Source: Larimichthys crocea (lineage: Eukaryota; Chordata; Actinopteri; Sciaenidae). Taken from it: a stretch of 64,000 nt of DNA. The position numbers and the translations under genes are program-made. The stretch lies in NCBI RefSeq assembly GCF_000972845.2, contig NC_040011.1, positions 25,710,379 through 25,774,378 of the forward strand, read 5' to 3'. The notes under the pieces were generated by a model. That model saw only the letters and a list, made by a program, of their open reading frames with translations. It was not told the origin of the DNA and made no database searches. Below, piece by piece: positions 1 through 13,758 of the stretch (position 1 is the first letter of the stretch; every line of letters starts with the position of its first letter).

Positions 1-2198
1 ATCAATCTAGCCCTCTTATGTCAGTCATCGGGCTTTTGGATTCTGCTGCTTTTTTGCCCAGCATTAAACAAATGCATCCTAATGTCTTCCAATATTAAAC
101 AGGCATTAATTCTGCCCTCCATGCCTCTGATCTCAAATGAGCAAATCTGTCCTTGTTTCGTATCAATAAACAACTGCAGTGGATTCACCTTGAAGGTCAA
201 ATCCCGTTCTCTAATTAATTGGCCTGGATGTTGCTGATAGTGTTGCCAGGGCAGAGATCTTGCTAAGTGTGACATTAATATTCACACACTTACCTGCCAT
301 TGTATTGTTTTTTTCTCTAGGTGTTATTGTCATCACATTCGAATAGAGCCCAAGCTGAATAGCTCCATAAGATAGCTGTCAGTTAATTCATCATACTTGT
401 GTGGGTGGCTCTATTAAGGAGTCCAGGTGCGTTCTAAGGGTCCCACTTGGGAAACGGCATTCACTTCACTCATGCCGGCACTGAGCCCTCACCAGGGGAA
501 ATAGAGTAAAGCTCTCTAAGATCCTGGGGATTCATGGAAGTCTTCATTAAAAATGCCAAATGTTGTCGATACCAAGCACAAAGAGCAGAGAGAGGATGGC
601 GGGGTCCTTGACATTTGATTGAGGCATGCACTCAATGATAAATTACTTAAGCTTTTTAAATCAGCTTGCATGTTGGATAATGATAGCTTTTTAGTGAAAG
701 CACACATCGACATCAACGCTGCCACAATTCTTCGAGACGCTTAAAGAGGTTCACACCCCAGTGCCCATGTGCATTCGTCGTATTTTACCAAACAGGGCCA
801 ATTGTGTGCATTTACAATGCGATAAACCTCATTATGCCTGCCCACTAACCAGTTGCGCATTATCTGAAATGGTTTATGGGGCTTATACAGGCCAATTTAC
901 CACAGCGCTTGCTTCCATTGTTAGTCCATGAATGTGATGCTTGTCTTAGCCTGACTGAACTAATGTTACTCCTGCTCAGAATGAGGATGCACTCTTCCTT
1001 TAGAGTCTTTGTATTGAGGTGATTAAACCCCAGGGATTTTGCGTCCACAGTGGGACATTATTGCTGTCACTGGTGCATAGCAAGTTGAATCCACCTTTTT
1101 GCATGTTAATCATTCGAGTCTTGCACTCATGCTACAAGGGGAAATACTTTAGTGAGGAACTTGAAAATTAAAAGCAAAGCTACAGTATTTTTTGAGACCG
1201 GTTTAAAAAAAAAGCAAATCTACATATCTGTGGATTGTGGGAGTCATTAAACATAATCAATATAAAGTGTTGCCAACGTCAGAATTTAATATGGATAAGG
1301 CAGGGGAAATAGACACAGCATCGAGGTTAGAACAGCTGCTTCGAGCCCTTGTTTCTGCTTGTGCATGTTGAGTGGTGACAAATTGATTCTGGTATTGGTT
1401 TTATGGCAGACGTGTTTAGAGTGGGGTTAAACTGAAATGCATTCTGTGAGGTTTGAACAAACGAAAAACCTTGAATATTAAGGATGCATAATCATGAACT
1501 GTTCATAATATCCAGAACAAATTGTAGTACTGATGTTTTTCTACTTATGTAGAATTAGATTTGATAATCTAGTGTCCCGATTCACATCTGCACTGACAGC
1601 TGAGCCTATATTCTTGTTTATCTCTGTGCTCTGTTCCCACTGCTACCACCGTCCCTCCAAACAAAAATTCCATTATTGTGACAACTCTCTGAGGTGTTTG
1701 TAGATGCAGTGACAGGCAAGTCATACTCACTCACCGCATTTCTCTTGAAACCTAATCTCCAGCATGGCCTTGCTCAGCCACTGATAGGCAGATAGTGGTG
1801 GGAAAGGCTGCTGATACACTCGCTGTCACCAGCTCCACTTGGAATATGTCTCCTCTCATTAGTATTGACTGTGCTTTGGTTTTATAGTATCTTGCTAGTG
1901 ACCCGTGAAAGATGAAGTTAAGCCAGAATGCCATGATGCTCAGTAGCACTTGATTGCATCAGGAACACGTCTGTTATCACTACACCAGCTAATGCTAGAT
2001 CTAAGTGGTGTTGTTTCACATAAAGCCATGTGTATAGGCAGAAGGACTCAGGGGCTGTTTAATATTTGTGGTTATTGATCGCGGCCCCTGTAATGTAATT
2101 TCACCATCCTTTTTCCTCTTAGCAAATATTGGGGTTAAAAGGAGATCGTCACCCATCGTAAATCCTCTTCCTGTTTCCCATCCGTTTCCTCTTCAAAG

Positions 2199-2245
2199 CT
2201 CTCTCTCTTTCTTTCTCTCTCTCACTCACTCTCTCTCTCTGTCTC
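2199..2245. repeat. CT-rich microsatellite
   Basis: Imperfect (CT)n with TTTC and ACTC interruptions. Confidence 0.85.
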
Positions 2246-5200
2246 CTGTTGCCCATTGGGCAAGGGCCCGGAGCAGTAAAGTCCTCTGGCTGATGGAATT
2301 TTATGGTTGGCATCTTGGCAGACTCCTTCACTTCACTTTTTTTTTCCTTGTCAGTCTTCAGGCAGCTGAGAAAACTGTCTGTATGGAAAAAATCATAAAA
2401 TCCTGTCCCTGTCACCAGGCAAATTTAGATAACTAATTTTGGGATCAAATTATAAATCTTTAAACTTGGCTGTCTGTCTGGCAGAGTGTAGCCTACTGAG
2501 CAGAAGTTTGAGCAATCTTTGCCTACTCATCAGTCTCTTGGAGGAGGCATATCAGTCTGTGGGGGCTGGCGAGGGCAGTGGAACCAGACAGAGTTACGGT
2601 CAGCTAAACCAAATGGAATGAGATGAAACGCTGAACCGATTCTGGGGCAAGTAATATGTTCATGTTCTATTACACACTGGCATGATTCAGAAGTCAGATA
2701 CCAGTAGCTTGTGCTGCTCACCTGGAAAGTTTTGTTGAGAGATTCAGTATGTGTGTTGCAAGGTTTATCAAAAATACTGGTCTACCTCTGTCTCATCAGT
2801 CAGACACCTCGTACAAAATGATAAATGGTACTGAACTTCAATATTTCAGAAGATCATGATTGTGTGTGGTTAAATCAAGTAGCAAACTCTGTGGTTTAAA
2901 AATGAAGCCAAAGTGTCAAAAACTGCAATTTGGACACTTAAGGCTGGCTGGAAAAGTGAGTCAATTTCCAATAAACGGCCATATTAAAATTCCTAATTTC
3001 AAAGCAGAGATAAATGTTTACAGCCTGGTTCAAAGATGGTTGGTCTCTATTGCTCCTTTCCTTGTTCATTACAAGTGTATTGGGGGGGGGGCTGAATTTT
3101 TAAAAGACTAAATTATATCACGGCTTAAAGTTATGCATAATTAAGGATATGTGACCGCTGTGAGTGAGAGGTGGGTACCGTCACATGTGGCTGGTTTTAG
3201 CAGCCAGGCTTCATTCGGCCTGCTTCAGCTCCACCCACACTCCAGGTCTTTGCCCATTTTTGGATTAGCCGGGACCTGATGGAGTCAGGCACTGCCAAGA
3301 TGGCTTTGAGCTTCATACTGGGTCTTCAGAAACCTATAGGTGACTTTAGAGAGACTACGTCCTATAGACGTAGACATCTATGGGATAAATAAAGATGTTG
3401 GTTTATGTGTATATGTACATGCACACAAATATGCATGTGTATGTTCTTATGCATGTATTTAAATGTCTGCGTAAGTGAGTTTATGCCAAACTGAAAAGCA
3501 CTCACCTGGTAAAATCCTCCTGCATCTGTTGTGTCTTTATTGCATTAGAGAAAAGCTGTCATGTATTCCGAAAGAGCTCCACCGATACACTCGTCTCAAG
3601 ACAGAACCTGCATTGGATAAATTACCACTTCATTAAAACTAGAGATGCTATGCGATTTCCAGCTCTGGTGATGCCTCACCTAGTCACCCCCCCGCAACCT
3701 CACCCTCTCTGCTCTGTTGTCTGGTTTCCTTGTCTGAGATGCATTTTGTAATATTAGAAATCATCGAAGCATGTTCTTTTTCCCTCAGAATGCTGTGTGG
3801 GATTTTACCATGGGAAGCTCTTCAAATGAACTTCCCTTTTGGAACGACAATGGGTTTATTCATGAGAAAAAGGCACATCACACACACATATGTGCACACA
3901 ATCATATTGAATGCACACGTGTACAGAAGGAATTTCTGCCTGCCTCTGCTTTGAAGCTGCCATGCCAGAGGTGCTTGTGTGTAACTAAATCCCATTCTCA
4001 AAGAATGTTTTACCCCCCATGTCTGAGAGGCCCTTGGCATTGGCAGAGAGTGTACACCCAAAGGCACATACACAAACACAATCTACATGCATGATGCAAT
4101 GTTCAGTCACTTGAGCAAACAGACACATTTGGGTACATGAAACAGTACTGCAGTGTGTCGGCTCTTATTAGTCAAATACTACTTTTACACTTCTGCAGTT
4201 CCTCTTCATGGGTTGTTTACTCAATACAACAATAGGAGGGAAGGATTCGTTTTTGAATTGTTGCACTGTTCAACTATTGTTTGAGTATTGCCTCATTTTG
4301 ATTGTTTTTACACCTTTTTCTTTTGCTCTTCCAAGAACTACGTATGACAGCAGGAGCTCTCACTGTGAAGGCCCATCTAAACCATAGGTTTTGAGAGAGA
4401 AAAGATGAGGATCAGACAGAGGGGTATGGGTGGATAGATGGAGGGATGAAGGAATGCAGTGGCCCCGCGAGGCACCTGGAGCTGTGGTCTTACAGAGAAA
4501 TACGGCGTGTGTGCATCTGAAATCCTGCTGGCTAGCCTTTGGCATAGTGTGCTTTATTTGTTATGTACAGGCCCTGTGTGAAAAATCACCTTCACCCACT
4601 GAAAGAAGCCCAATATTTTTTGGCCAGTGCTTGTAAACATAGCTGTTTGAACCCATTCCTTTCCATAAGGAAAGTGCAAATTGAAGTTGTAGATTGCAAA
4701 GGCAGTTGGATGTTTTGAGTGGTAGACGTTTTCAGGGATGATGAACATAGCACATGAGTTTTGGCATGCATATTATCTTTCCTGATCTCAGTGTATGAAC
4801 TATGTTTCTGAGCTGTCTACATTTCTTTCTCCACAAGTTTGCTCTCATTTCCATGTCTTCAAGGCAATGCTAAAATCCCATGGCACAGAACCTTTAGGCT
4901 TTTAGATATTTCCTATAGACGCTAACCCTGTGTTGGTAGAGTGGAATTTGAATAAACTAAAAGAGAAAGCAGTCCCGTGTCCTGTTATATTTTTTGAATG
5001 AGCACACATCTTCCACTGTAGTATTCCTCCGTGACCTGCCTGGATCAACAGTAAGGAATGTAGAGATAGAACGAAGACATAGAGGAAGAGATGTCATTAC
5101 CAAGCTGTACCCCAGGGTTTAGCAGTTCACTGCAGAGGTTAACTGGTCTGGTTGCTAAGAGCCAGTTGGCATGGCTACCATTTCCCAGGGTATTTTTTTG

Positions 5201-8200
5201 GCTCCCTCCTGGTATTCTCAGTAGTCTTCCTACAATTGTCATTCAAAAGGTGACCAATGGAGGCACCCTGCTGTGCTGAATCGAGTGGTGAAGAAGCTCC
5301 ATATGCATCCATCTGTTTCTTTCTCATGAGACTATGATATCCTTATTTCCTTCTAAACATGAGATATCACTTGAAGTATGCGGGTGGTTGTTAAAAAAAC
5401 AATGGACTCTTGGGGAAAAAAAAAGTCCAGAAATAATATTACATTCTTACAGCAATAATAATAAAACTCCCCATCTCTCTTTTATGACTCTCCAATAAGT
5501 GAGTTGTTTCTGCATCTCAGTACTGAATAGAGAATAAGAAGGGAAGGCAGCACACAAAGCAGGCAGGCAGGGGCCCTGGTCTTTGATGAATGTCTCTATC
5601 TCCAGGCATTAGGTGTTCTATTTTTCATAGCAGGCCCTTCGGCCATGCTGGAGAGAGCTTGGGCCTCACATGCGCATTCGTGCAAGGCGCCACAATCCTC
5701 AGAGATGGTGACTAATCCAGGCCTACTGTCTGGGGGCGAGAGTGGCCGCTACCAGCACAGCCGAAAGGTCACACCTGTCAGAGGTGGAGAAAAAAAGAGG
5801 CCAGCAAAGGAAGCCAGCGCTGTAGCGGCCTCTGCTTGAAAAGGTACAGCTTCATAGTGCCTTGAATAGTTAAGCTCACAGACATGTGTGAAGACAAACA
5901 CAGACGCAAAGTATGTGTGTGTATGTGAGGGGATGAGAGGCTGTTATTGAAATAATTACATTTCTTCTCACCTTTCATTCTTGCACAGGTCGGGGCATTT
6001 TTAGTATTTAATCCACCCAAAGTCAGATATTGTGTTATCTGTATTCTTGATTGGAATTTTAGTGTGTTGAATGGTACCACTGTTGTATTACCAAAGTTAA
6101 TATTGATATAGTTCATGGATATTGCAATATCTCTTTAATTAATCTTTGCTAAAGGACTTCACTATAGTCCATTTAATAATAATAATAATCTTCTTTTACT
6201 CAGTGCAATCTAAATTATCCCTTGTGCCATAGCACCTGAACAGAGCTGTAATTGTTCTATTCTTATTAAACTTAATATTTGTGTTAGTTTGGTACTTTTT
6301 TTTTCATACCACTTCCCATACCACCGACATGGTACTATCTGTGTTCCCAGTCGAACATCTCCGTGGGCATCCATCTCACTGACTGCCCATTTATCTTTCA
6401 CATAAATGGTCTGTGGTGGGAACTTAATATCTTCTTAGCCAGAGGAAGAAATATATGTTCTTTTCTTCTCATTAAAACTGTGGGCCAGTTTCTGCTTTTC
6501 CCTGTAATGCTGCACTGTTGACATTATACCAGTGTTCCTGGTGCATGGGAGGCACCACTGCACCTCAACATCAGCTAGGCAGCATGCCATGGCTGGGGCA
6601 TCGGCCTCAATTCAACAGGCAAATTAATCTTGCTTTGTTGGAGTAGTCAAGCCCAACCTGGGAAAGGGTTCGTTTAGCTGTTGCTGTGCTGATGCAAGTG
6701 CTTTCTCTGAAGTTTGGAACCTTCATTTGCAGGCAGTTAAAGATCTCTCCATCTGTTATTAGGTAAGGCCTGGACACAGACGCCTTGATGAATAGGTATT
6801 TCTACTGCTATTGAATGGGCTGCAGCTTCTCGATGGAGACAAAGTAATAGTGTTGATATTAGAAGAAACCGTTTTTGTTTCCTGAGACCTCAATGTGAAT
6901 ACATTCAATAATGCTTGATTAGAACTGGAGCCCCTTTAGCTCTGAGAAACACACATAAATGACTGAAATTACACTGGTGAAGCATTGTTCTGACTTTCTC
7001 TCTAAATCTATTTAGCTGTTTTTCTATTTACATGCTCACAACTCTGCACATACATCCACATGCTTCAACCTCCTTCACACAGTGTGTTTCTCTTTCCGTA
7101 CAGATCACCTCTTTCACCCTTATCTGTTAGCCGTGCTGTCTCCGTGATGAGAAGATAATCTCTCAGTATGGGTTTTTCATGGGAAGATATTTCATAGATC
7201 ATGTTTTTCTTCTGATGGGGTAGCACCAGACAATTTGAAATCCTATTTATCTAGCTAACAGGGAAGAGGAGAGGAAATGTATCTGTGGTTATTAGAGATG
7301 AGACGACCCCAATACAGACATGAGAAGGAGATCAAAGCTGACCGCCCTGGAAATAATAACTAAATCCAATGTACCCAACCCACCGCTTTGAGGTTCAGGA
7401 AATGCAGAGCCTTTTCTTGTGAGTTTGTACGTGTGCGTATGTGTGGGTTTTTGTGTGAACATGTACAAAGTCACTTTTCTTGTGCGTGCGTGCGCTCGTC
7501 CATGCGTGCGTGCGTGTATGGGTATTTGCGTGCACATTCCTGTGTATTCAGAGCTCAGTCTATACCCATTTACAATCCTGTCCAAGTTGAGGGTCAGCAC
7601 TGTAAACACAAACATGAACACAGATACAAACACACTCATATACCAGCCATTCTGCTTCTGGCAAGGCCCATCACCATTCTCCCAGGACTACTATTGTCGT
7701 AAATCATGCTTGTCCCCTCCATCAGAATCTGCCCACAGAACCTGTGTAGGGATTGGACATCATTAATGTCCCTGCCAAATCATGTTTACCTGAGCCCAGT
7801 TTTTGTCCTGCCTATTTTTTTCCCCCCTCTTTATTATTTATTGTACATTCTTGGCAGTTTGTTCTCAGGTTAGAGATGATGACCAAGGAATGATGGGTAG
7901 TTGGTTTTGTGTGTTGTACTGATAAAAAGTGCACACTATTTCAGGAGGCAGATGCTTCACACTGTCAGGCTGTGCAGGCTTGCCAGCTCAAGCTGTTGGG
8001 CAGTGCACTGGAATTTGCATGCATGTGTTACGATAAGTGAATTAGGATGGCCAGGATACTCAGTATGCTAAGTTTCCTAATTTTGCATCCACAATGTCAG
8101 TGAGTCAAGAAGCGACAGAGAAGGTCAGAGGTGTCTGCTTGCTCCTATAGAATATAGTGTGTAACCTTTGTTATATTTCACACAGGTTTCATCCTTCAAC

Positions 8201-10931
8201 TGGTTATATAGGTGAAGCTAGATGATTCCCCCTGTGGCATCAATAAAACAACAAGGCTGTGACCTTTGGTCATGCAAGAGGTTGGGTCGCCACTCCAGCA
8301 CTGTTCAGTAGTAGGGGCACAGGGCCATGGCTAAGCTAAAAGAGCCTGATTGGCCTCACACAGGGCAAAAGGAGACAACAACAAAAGGTAAAAGGAAGTG
8401 TGGTGGAGGTGAAGCAAACCAAACTCAGTAACACAAGGGCGACAAAGCTGGAACCAATCTACAATCTCTCAACTAATTATACGAGTCATGCCCAAATCAC
8501 AGTTGTTTAAATGACCTAGGACATAGCTTTTAATGGCAAGATATAGTAGATAATAAGCCAGCTATCTATATATACATTTTAAGGTTATAATTAAGATTTT
8601 ATTTCGACCAAACTAGAGTTGGTGATTACTGGAACAGTGGAAAGACCACATGGTTTTAGTGAGCTTTATTTTATTTCTGCTTGTTGTTTAATGGAAATAT
8701 GTGTTTTAGGATGAATTGGCTATTAATATTGCTAATATTTATTATTAAAAAGGCTATTAAGACTCTAGGAAAAGAGAGAAACTTGAGTTGAGAGTTCTTC
8801 TAAGGAATATATGTGTACGCATACATTTCTTTCTTGACATTTTGTGAGTTCCTTTTTATTAATTTCGTGGAATGTTGCTCAGCTGAAACTGGCGGGTTTG
8901 ACATTTTTTCTTTGGGTGCTGGCTTTACCATATTGCCTTATTCCTATATTGCTAGTATCTCAGAACAGAATGTGTATTGTTACTGAGCAGGTGCAGCGGG
9001 ACTTTTCCAACTTGACGTTGTGAGATGAGGGCCAGACAGAGCTGTAAACTTTGGTAAGAATGACAGAGACACGGGTTGAAGCTTGGCTTTGTTAAGATGC
9101 TGACAGCAGCATGCTCTATATAGACGTTAAAGACAGAGAGTGACCTGCCACCACAGTGACATGGGTTCACGAGGTGCGTCAAAGAAAGGAAGACAAAGCC
9201 AATCTTAAGCCACCCACGCTTTATCTCACTTGCTGAAAGAAAGACAGCTGCTTATGAAGCCATTTTCAAGGGTTGCTGAGTCTGTTGTGATTTGACAATC
9301 CAGTAAATGTTAGTTTTAGTGTGGTGTTCCACAGAAGTAAGGAGACAAGCCTAAGGAGCTAGTAGAAGAGTGTGTGAGAGACACTATGCGAAACTAACTA
9401 CTACTGACTATGCACGTCTGAGTGTATCATGCATGTGCGTGCAATTTTGGCTGTGCTGTGAGAAATATTTAAAATAAAATAAGGTAACAAACCACTATGT
9501 AATATCTCTTGTTTTTATCACTCATGGTCCCTTTGTAGCACTCTATCAGCTCTCAGTTGCGCACCCTCAAAATGGCTAGACAAACTTTAACCCTGTCCTC
9601 TCACAGGTTGGGGGTTCTGCTAGTGATCTGTTGCCTCACGTTGTGTCGACACGCTTTATCTCTTGAAACTTTTTAAATCAACAAAAGGTAATTGAAGCGT
9701 TGTTTATTCTTGGTATCTGGGTTGTTATTCTGCTGATTCAGAGCAGGAAGGAATACCAGACTAACTTGGACCGTTTACCCCCATAACGTCTTTGTTCTAT
9801 GTATGAAGGTTAGTGTCTTATGCAGAGGGTCAGCACAGAAGGACGAAGGAGAATAAACCATGACACACATTAGAAACCAATGTCTGTATTCTTGCACATT
9901 TATTCATTGTTTCGGCATTGTTTCCCTAACTTCAAACCTCTTCTGTAACTTTTAGTCAGTTACAGCTCTTGGCTTCATACCCAAGCTCCCCGAGCTGGAA
10001 ACAAGAGAACAGAGTACAGAGTTCATTAGGCCTTCACATTGCACTCAATGCAGCAGAGACCTCAGTGAAAACCTAAATTAGATCCTGTGTGACTTCACCT
10101 GCTTAACAGCTCACTTGATAACCCCCTCTACCACGATACTTGGAGTACATGAGGGGGAAACAAGTGCCAAGATGTCTCGACATGCCTTTCAAGTTTCCTT
10201 TTGTCATTATTTGTCACTTTTTTATAACTGTGGAAATTTGAGTACATTCTTGCATCATCTACATATAACATACCTCATGTCTCTGTCCTTTCGGGGGAAC
10301 TTTTGGGACAATATCGAGCCACCTGCTGACCTTGAATTGATTAGTGAGTGGTTGGAGTGGTGTGAATTATCTTGAAAGTGGTGTGGGTGAGTCAGTGCAA
10401 GGGCTTACTTTTAGGTTGAGAAAAAAAATAAATCCATAAGTCTCTGTAATGATCTCGTTGTCAGAACTTCAGCTCACAAAAACCTGTCCTTCAGCTGTCT
10501 GAGAGGGTTTTTTTTTTCCATGTTAAAAGACATTTTCTTTTTTGTTAAATCTTTACAGTAAATCATAGACATTTCTTGTATTGCGCTGCTACAAATAGAC
10601 ATAACTTGTCTACTTAGACTTGTTTCTGCAGCTAGTGTGCACTCATTTTACTCACTCTACTTTTCTCACTCTCTTCTAGCTGACTTTCAGCGAGCTGGCT
10701 GACATCTGCTCCTATCTTTATAGAGGCGTCATTGAAATTCAGTGCAGACATGAGTCCTGCAAAGCACAGGGAGAACTGCTTAGAGGAATATTCTACACCC
10801 TGCACAAACAAAATCCAAGAAAAAAATAAACAAAAGAAGAAGAAAAAAAAAAACGTACATGTACGAACACAGGCACACGAGCGTGCACATACAAATGTGT
10901 GGGTTAAGCCATATTAATATATGTGTATGTG

Positions 10932-10953
10932 TGTGTGTGTGTACACACACACA
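10932..10953. repeat. (TG)n/(CA)n palindrome
   Basis: An 11-nt TG run meets an 11-nt AC run at a GTAC centre, giving a perfect inverted repeat without a loop. Confidence 0.85.
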
Positions 10954-11151
10954 AAGTGCTGAAAATGTGTTTCAAGCATTACAGCATCCCTTTTTGTCAG
11001 GCATTAATTAGCTGTGGCATTAATGGCCTTTAGTACACACCAAAATGCATCACATTACTAAAAAAAAAGAGCAATGGAGTTAATTGAGTGATATTCAGGC
11101 ACAATTTTGAACAATGTGTGACATCCATAGTGTGTGTGGCTGTGAATGTAC

Positions 11152-11154
<3 letters not shown>

Positions 11155-11185
<31 letters not shown>
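11155..11185. repeat. (GT)n microsatellite
   Basis: An uninterrupted GT dinucleotide run of about 15 units. Confidence 0.9.
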
Positions 11186-11188
<3 letters not shown>

Positions 11189-11625
11189 AAAAGTGTTTTG
11201 TGCTTTGTCCAAGTTCAACTTTGTGAGAAACAATAGGTCAAAAATTCTGACCCAAGTGCCCACAGACATCAAGGTTGTTTAGCCTAATATCTTCCCTCTT
11301 AAAGCGGCAGACCATGTTTGTCCAAAACCTTAAACTACTCACTAGTTACAATAACCACAAGTCAAGTTTGTCTTCAGCTTATCACACAGTAACCTCACCC
11401 CATTTGATTTTGTTCTGAACTCTTTTGTATTTTAGTAATCACCGATGCTGCACGTAACTCTAATTTAAGTACATATACGCCTACGTCGCAATGCAACACT
11501 TCAGTGTAGAAGAAAACAAGCGATTCAGTGAACAGTGAGGTGCAGACCAGTGTGAGGTTCAGTGCAAGTCCGTCAAAAAAATAAAGCTCACAGAAGCTCA
11601 AGATCACACAAGCCCTCTCCAGCAC

Positions 11626-11889
11626 ACCATGCTTTATTCAATGAATGAAGCATCAAAACCAAACTTTACTTCTTGACTGTGTGAAACTGAAACTCCATTT
11701 AATGCAGCCCTTTTTTGAAAAGGAGTGTATAAGTCAGAAGTCAGCCGTTCATATATATCTATAAGCAACTGAAACGATAGGTTTCAAAAGTTTGAGCGTC
11801 AAAAGGAAATAATAACAATGACACGTGATATCGAAAGCTCATCCAGAACCATCCTTTATTTAATGAATGAAGCATGAATAAAGCATGGT
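11626..11889. repeat. Small element with 15-bp inverted ends and internal direct repeat
   Basis: ACCATGCTTTATTCA at 11626-11640 and TGAATAAAGCATGGT at 11875-11889 are perfect reverse complements. In addition CTTTATT(C/T)AATGAATGAAGC occurs at 11632 and again at 11855. The arrangement resembles a small MITE-like element or a local rearrangement. No target-site duplication is evident and no family is recognised. Confidence 0.5.
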
Positions 11890-12720
11890 TTACTGCAGAA
11901 GAGTTGTGTTTTAATTATGATGGACAACTCCTTTTCTACCATTAAGTAATAACAGGGGAATGACTAAAGAACATTATGTAAATATATTTATGCCTGTACA
12001 TACATACTTTGGGAACTATTTGAATCATACCTCCTTTTTAAAAAGAATAATTTTGAGTGATTGGTTCCTGCAGAAATCATTTATCTCTGACCTCTGTGTT
12101 GTGCTCGTTGTATGATGCTTAAATATGTTCTATTTCAAATTGAGCTTGTTGATGTGCTAATATATTATTTATATATTAATTTGCCATGCTTATTGTGGCT
12201 CTCTCTCTCTCTCCCTTCTGTCCCCATCTGTGATTTTGTTTTATTTGATTATCAGACTAAAGTTGTTTTGTATCTGGTTGACTTTTACTCTTCTTTTCTT
12301 CTGGACGATGTCCTTGACTGTCCAAGATTCACTGATATTACATTACACGCATTTCATATCTATCCTACACTCTCCTTAGTTTTGAAGGGTTACAATGGTT
12401 CAGGTGCTTGTCTTTATTTGCATAGACCTTTGGTGTTTCACTTGCACTTAGCCAGGAAACAGACTTTGATTTTACTCTAGCTTTACTGATGGTGACTGCT
12501 TAGGTCGTGGAATGATACGAATCCAGCTCTCCTTGACTGAAATTTTTTATCATCGTGAACATCTTTCAGCCACTATTTGAAACACTGATAGCGGCATACT
12601 GCAAGTCAACTTTCAGTGGGATTAAAATGAAGGCGGTTTGCTGACCGTGCCGCTTTGCCTGCCCTCCTCTTGTCCACCTCTGGGGCCCAGTTGGATGGAC
12701 ATGTTTGGTGTTTTGTGTCT

Positions 12721-12753
12721 GTGTGTGTTTGTGTGTGTGTGTGTGTGTGTGTT
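12721..12753. repeat. (GT)n microsatellite
   Basis: A GT dinucleotide run with one TTT interruption. Confidence 0.9.
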
Positions 12754-13699
12754 TTCCTCAAAGCCTGAACTGTCTGGCTTGGGTCAGGCTAAAGTAAAGA
12801 GTGTAAAAAGGAAAGGAGGAGGTGAGAGGTAAAAACAATAACCCTTGTTGTTAGTCTGCTAAGGGTCAAGGTAGAAGTATCACAAACAGGTTACCCTTGA
12901 AGTGACTTCTGCTTTGACTTTGGTAGGGTTCGAGTGGTGAAAGGCTGCAACAAAAGTGCTGCAGGACAAAGAGGAATGTTTTTCAACCTTGTTGCTACCA
13001 CAACACTTACCAATCATATACCATGCAAAACAATGCAGTCAGGGATTTCGATTTGTTTTCCGTCTGCACCATGAAAAACATACTATTCATGAGGACATAC
13101 TGATAAACATTTTTAATATTTGTGGTGCAACCACGGACACATTAGCTCCACAAACAAGGCACACACGTTTAGCTCCTTGGTAAGCTCGTGTGCCATGTCA
13201 GTAGCCTCCCGCCTGCTTTCAAAGTCCCTGTTCTCTAAGTCAACTTTTTGTTTGGCCATTGTCTGGGAGGCTTTAATGTCGCTGTGTGTTCATCTGCTGA
13301 CTGTTGGTTAGTGTGTCAATAAACAACCGAAGCAGCGGGGGCGAGGGGTGTTGCACAAGTCTTGACTAATGACAGTATCTTGACCTGTGTGGAAAAATAT
13401 ATATAAAAATATCGTCCTGTATAAATTCTAGTTCTGAATAAATTCTACGTTTATTCAACCCCATGGTTGAGCTGTCCCATATTTATTTTATATCTGACCT
13501 TTTGGTGTATTTATATGTACACACACCACACATAAATACAGAAGCAACATATTCCTGCTTGTAACTGAATTACCATTACAAACTATTATACACGTATTTG
13601 TGTTGAAATATAGAGAGAATGGAATGTTTTAATATCTTCAGGTTTTGTGGTTGCTGTTGTCACTCGGTGTTCTTCCTTTGGACCTTGGGGATCAACTTG

Positions 13700-13715
13700 C
13701 ACACACAGACAGACA

Positions 13716-13755
<40 letters not shown>
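13700..13755. repeat. (CA)n microsatellite with (CAGA)n
   Basis: A CA run that includes three CAGA units near its start. Confidence 0.9.

Positions 13756-13758
<3 letters not shown>

Noticed and set aside
3730..4094. Overlapping open frames of 74 to 107 codons.
   Set aside because: Simple-sequence CACA content, several overlapping frames on both strands, no domain, and no splice context.
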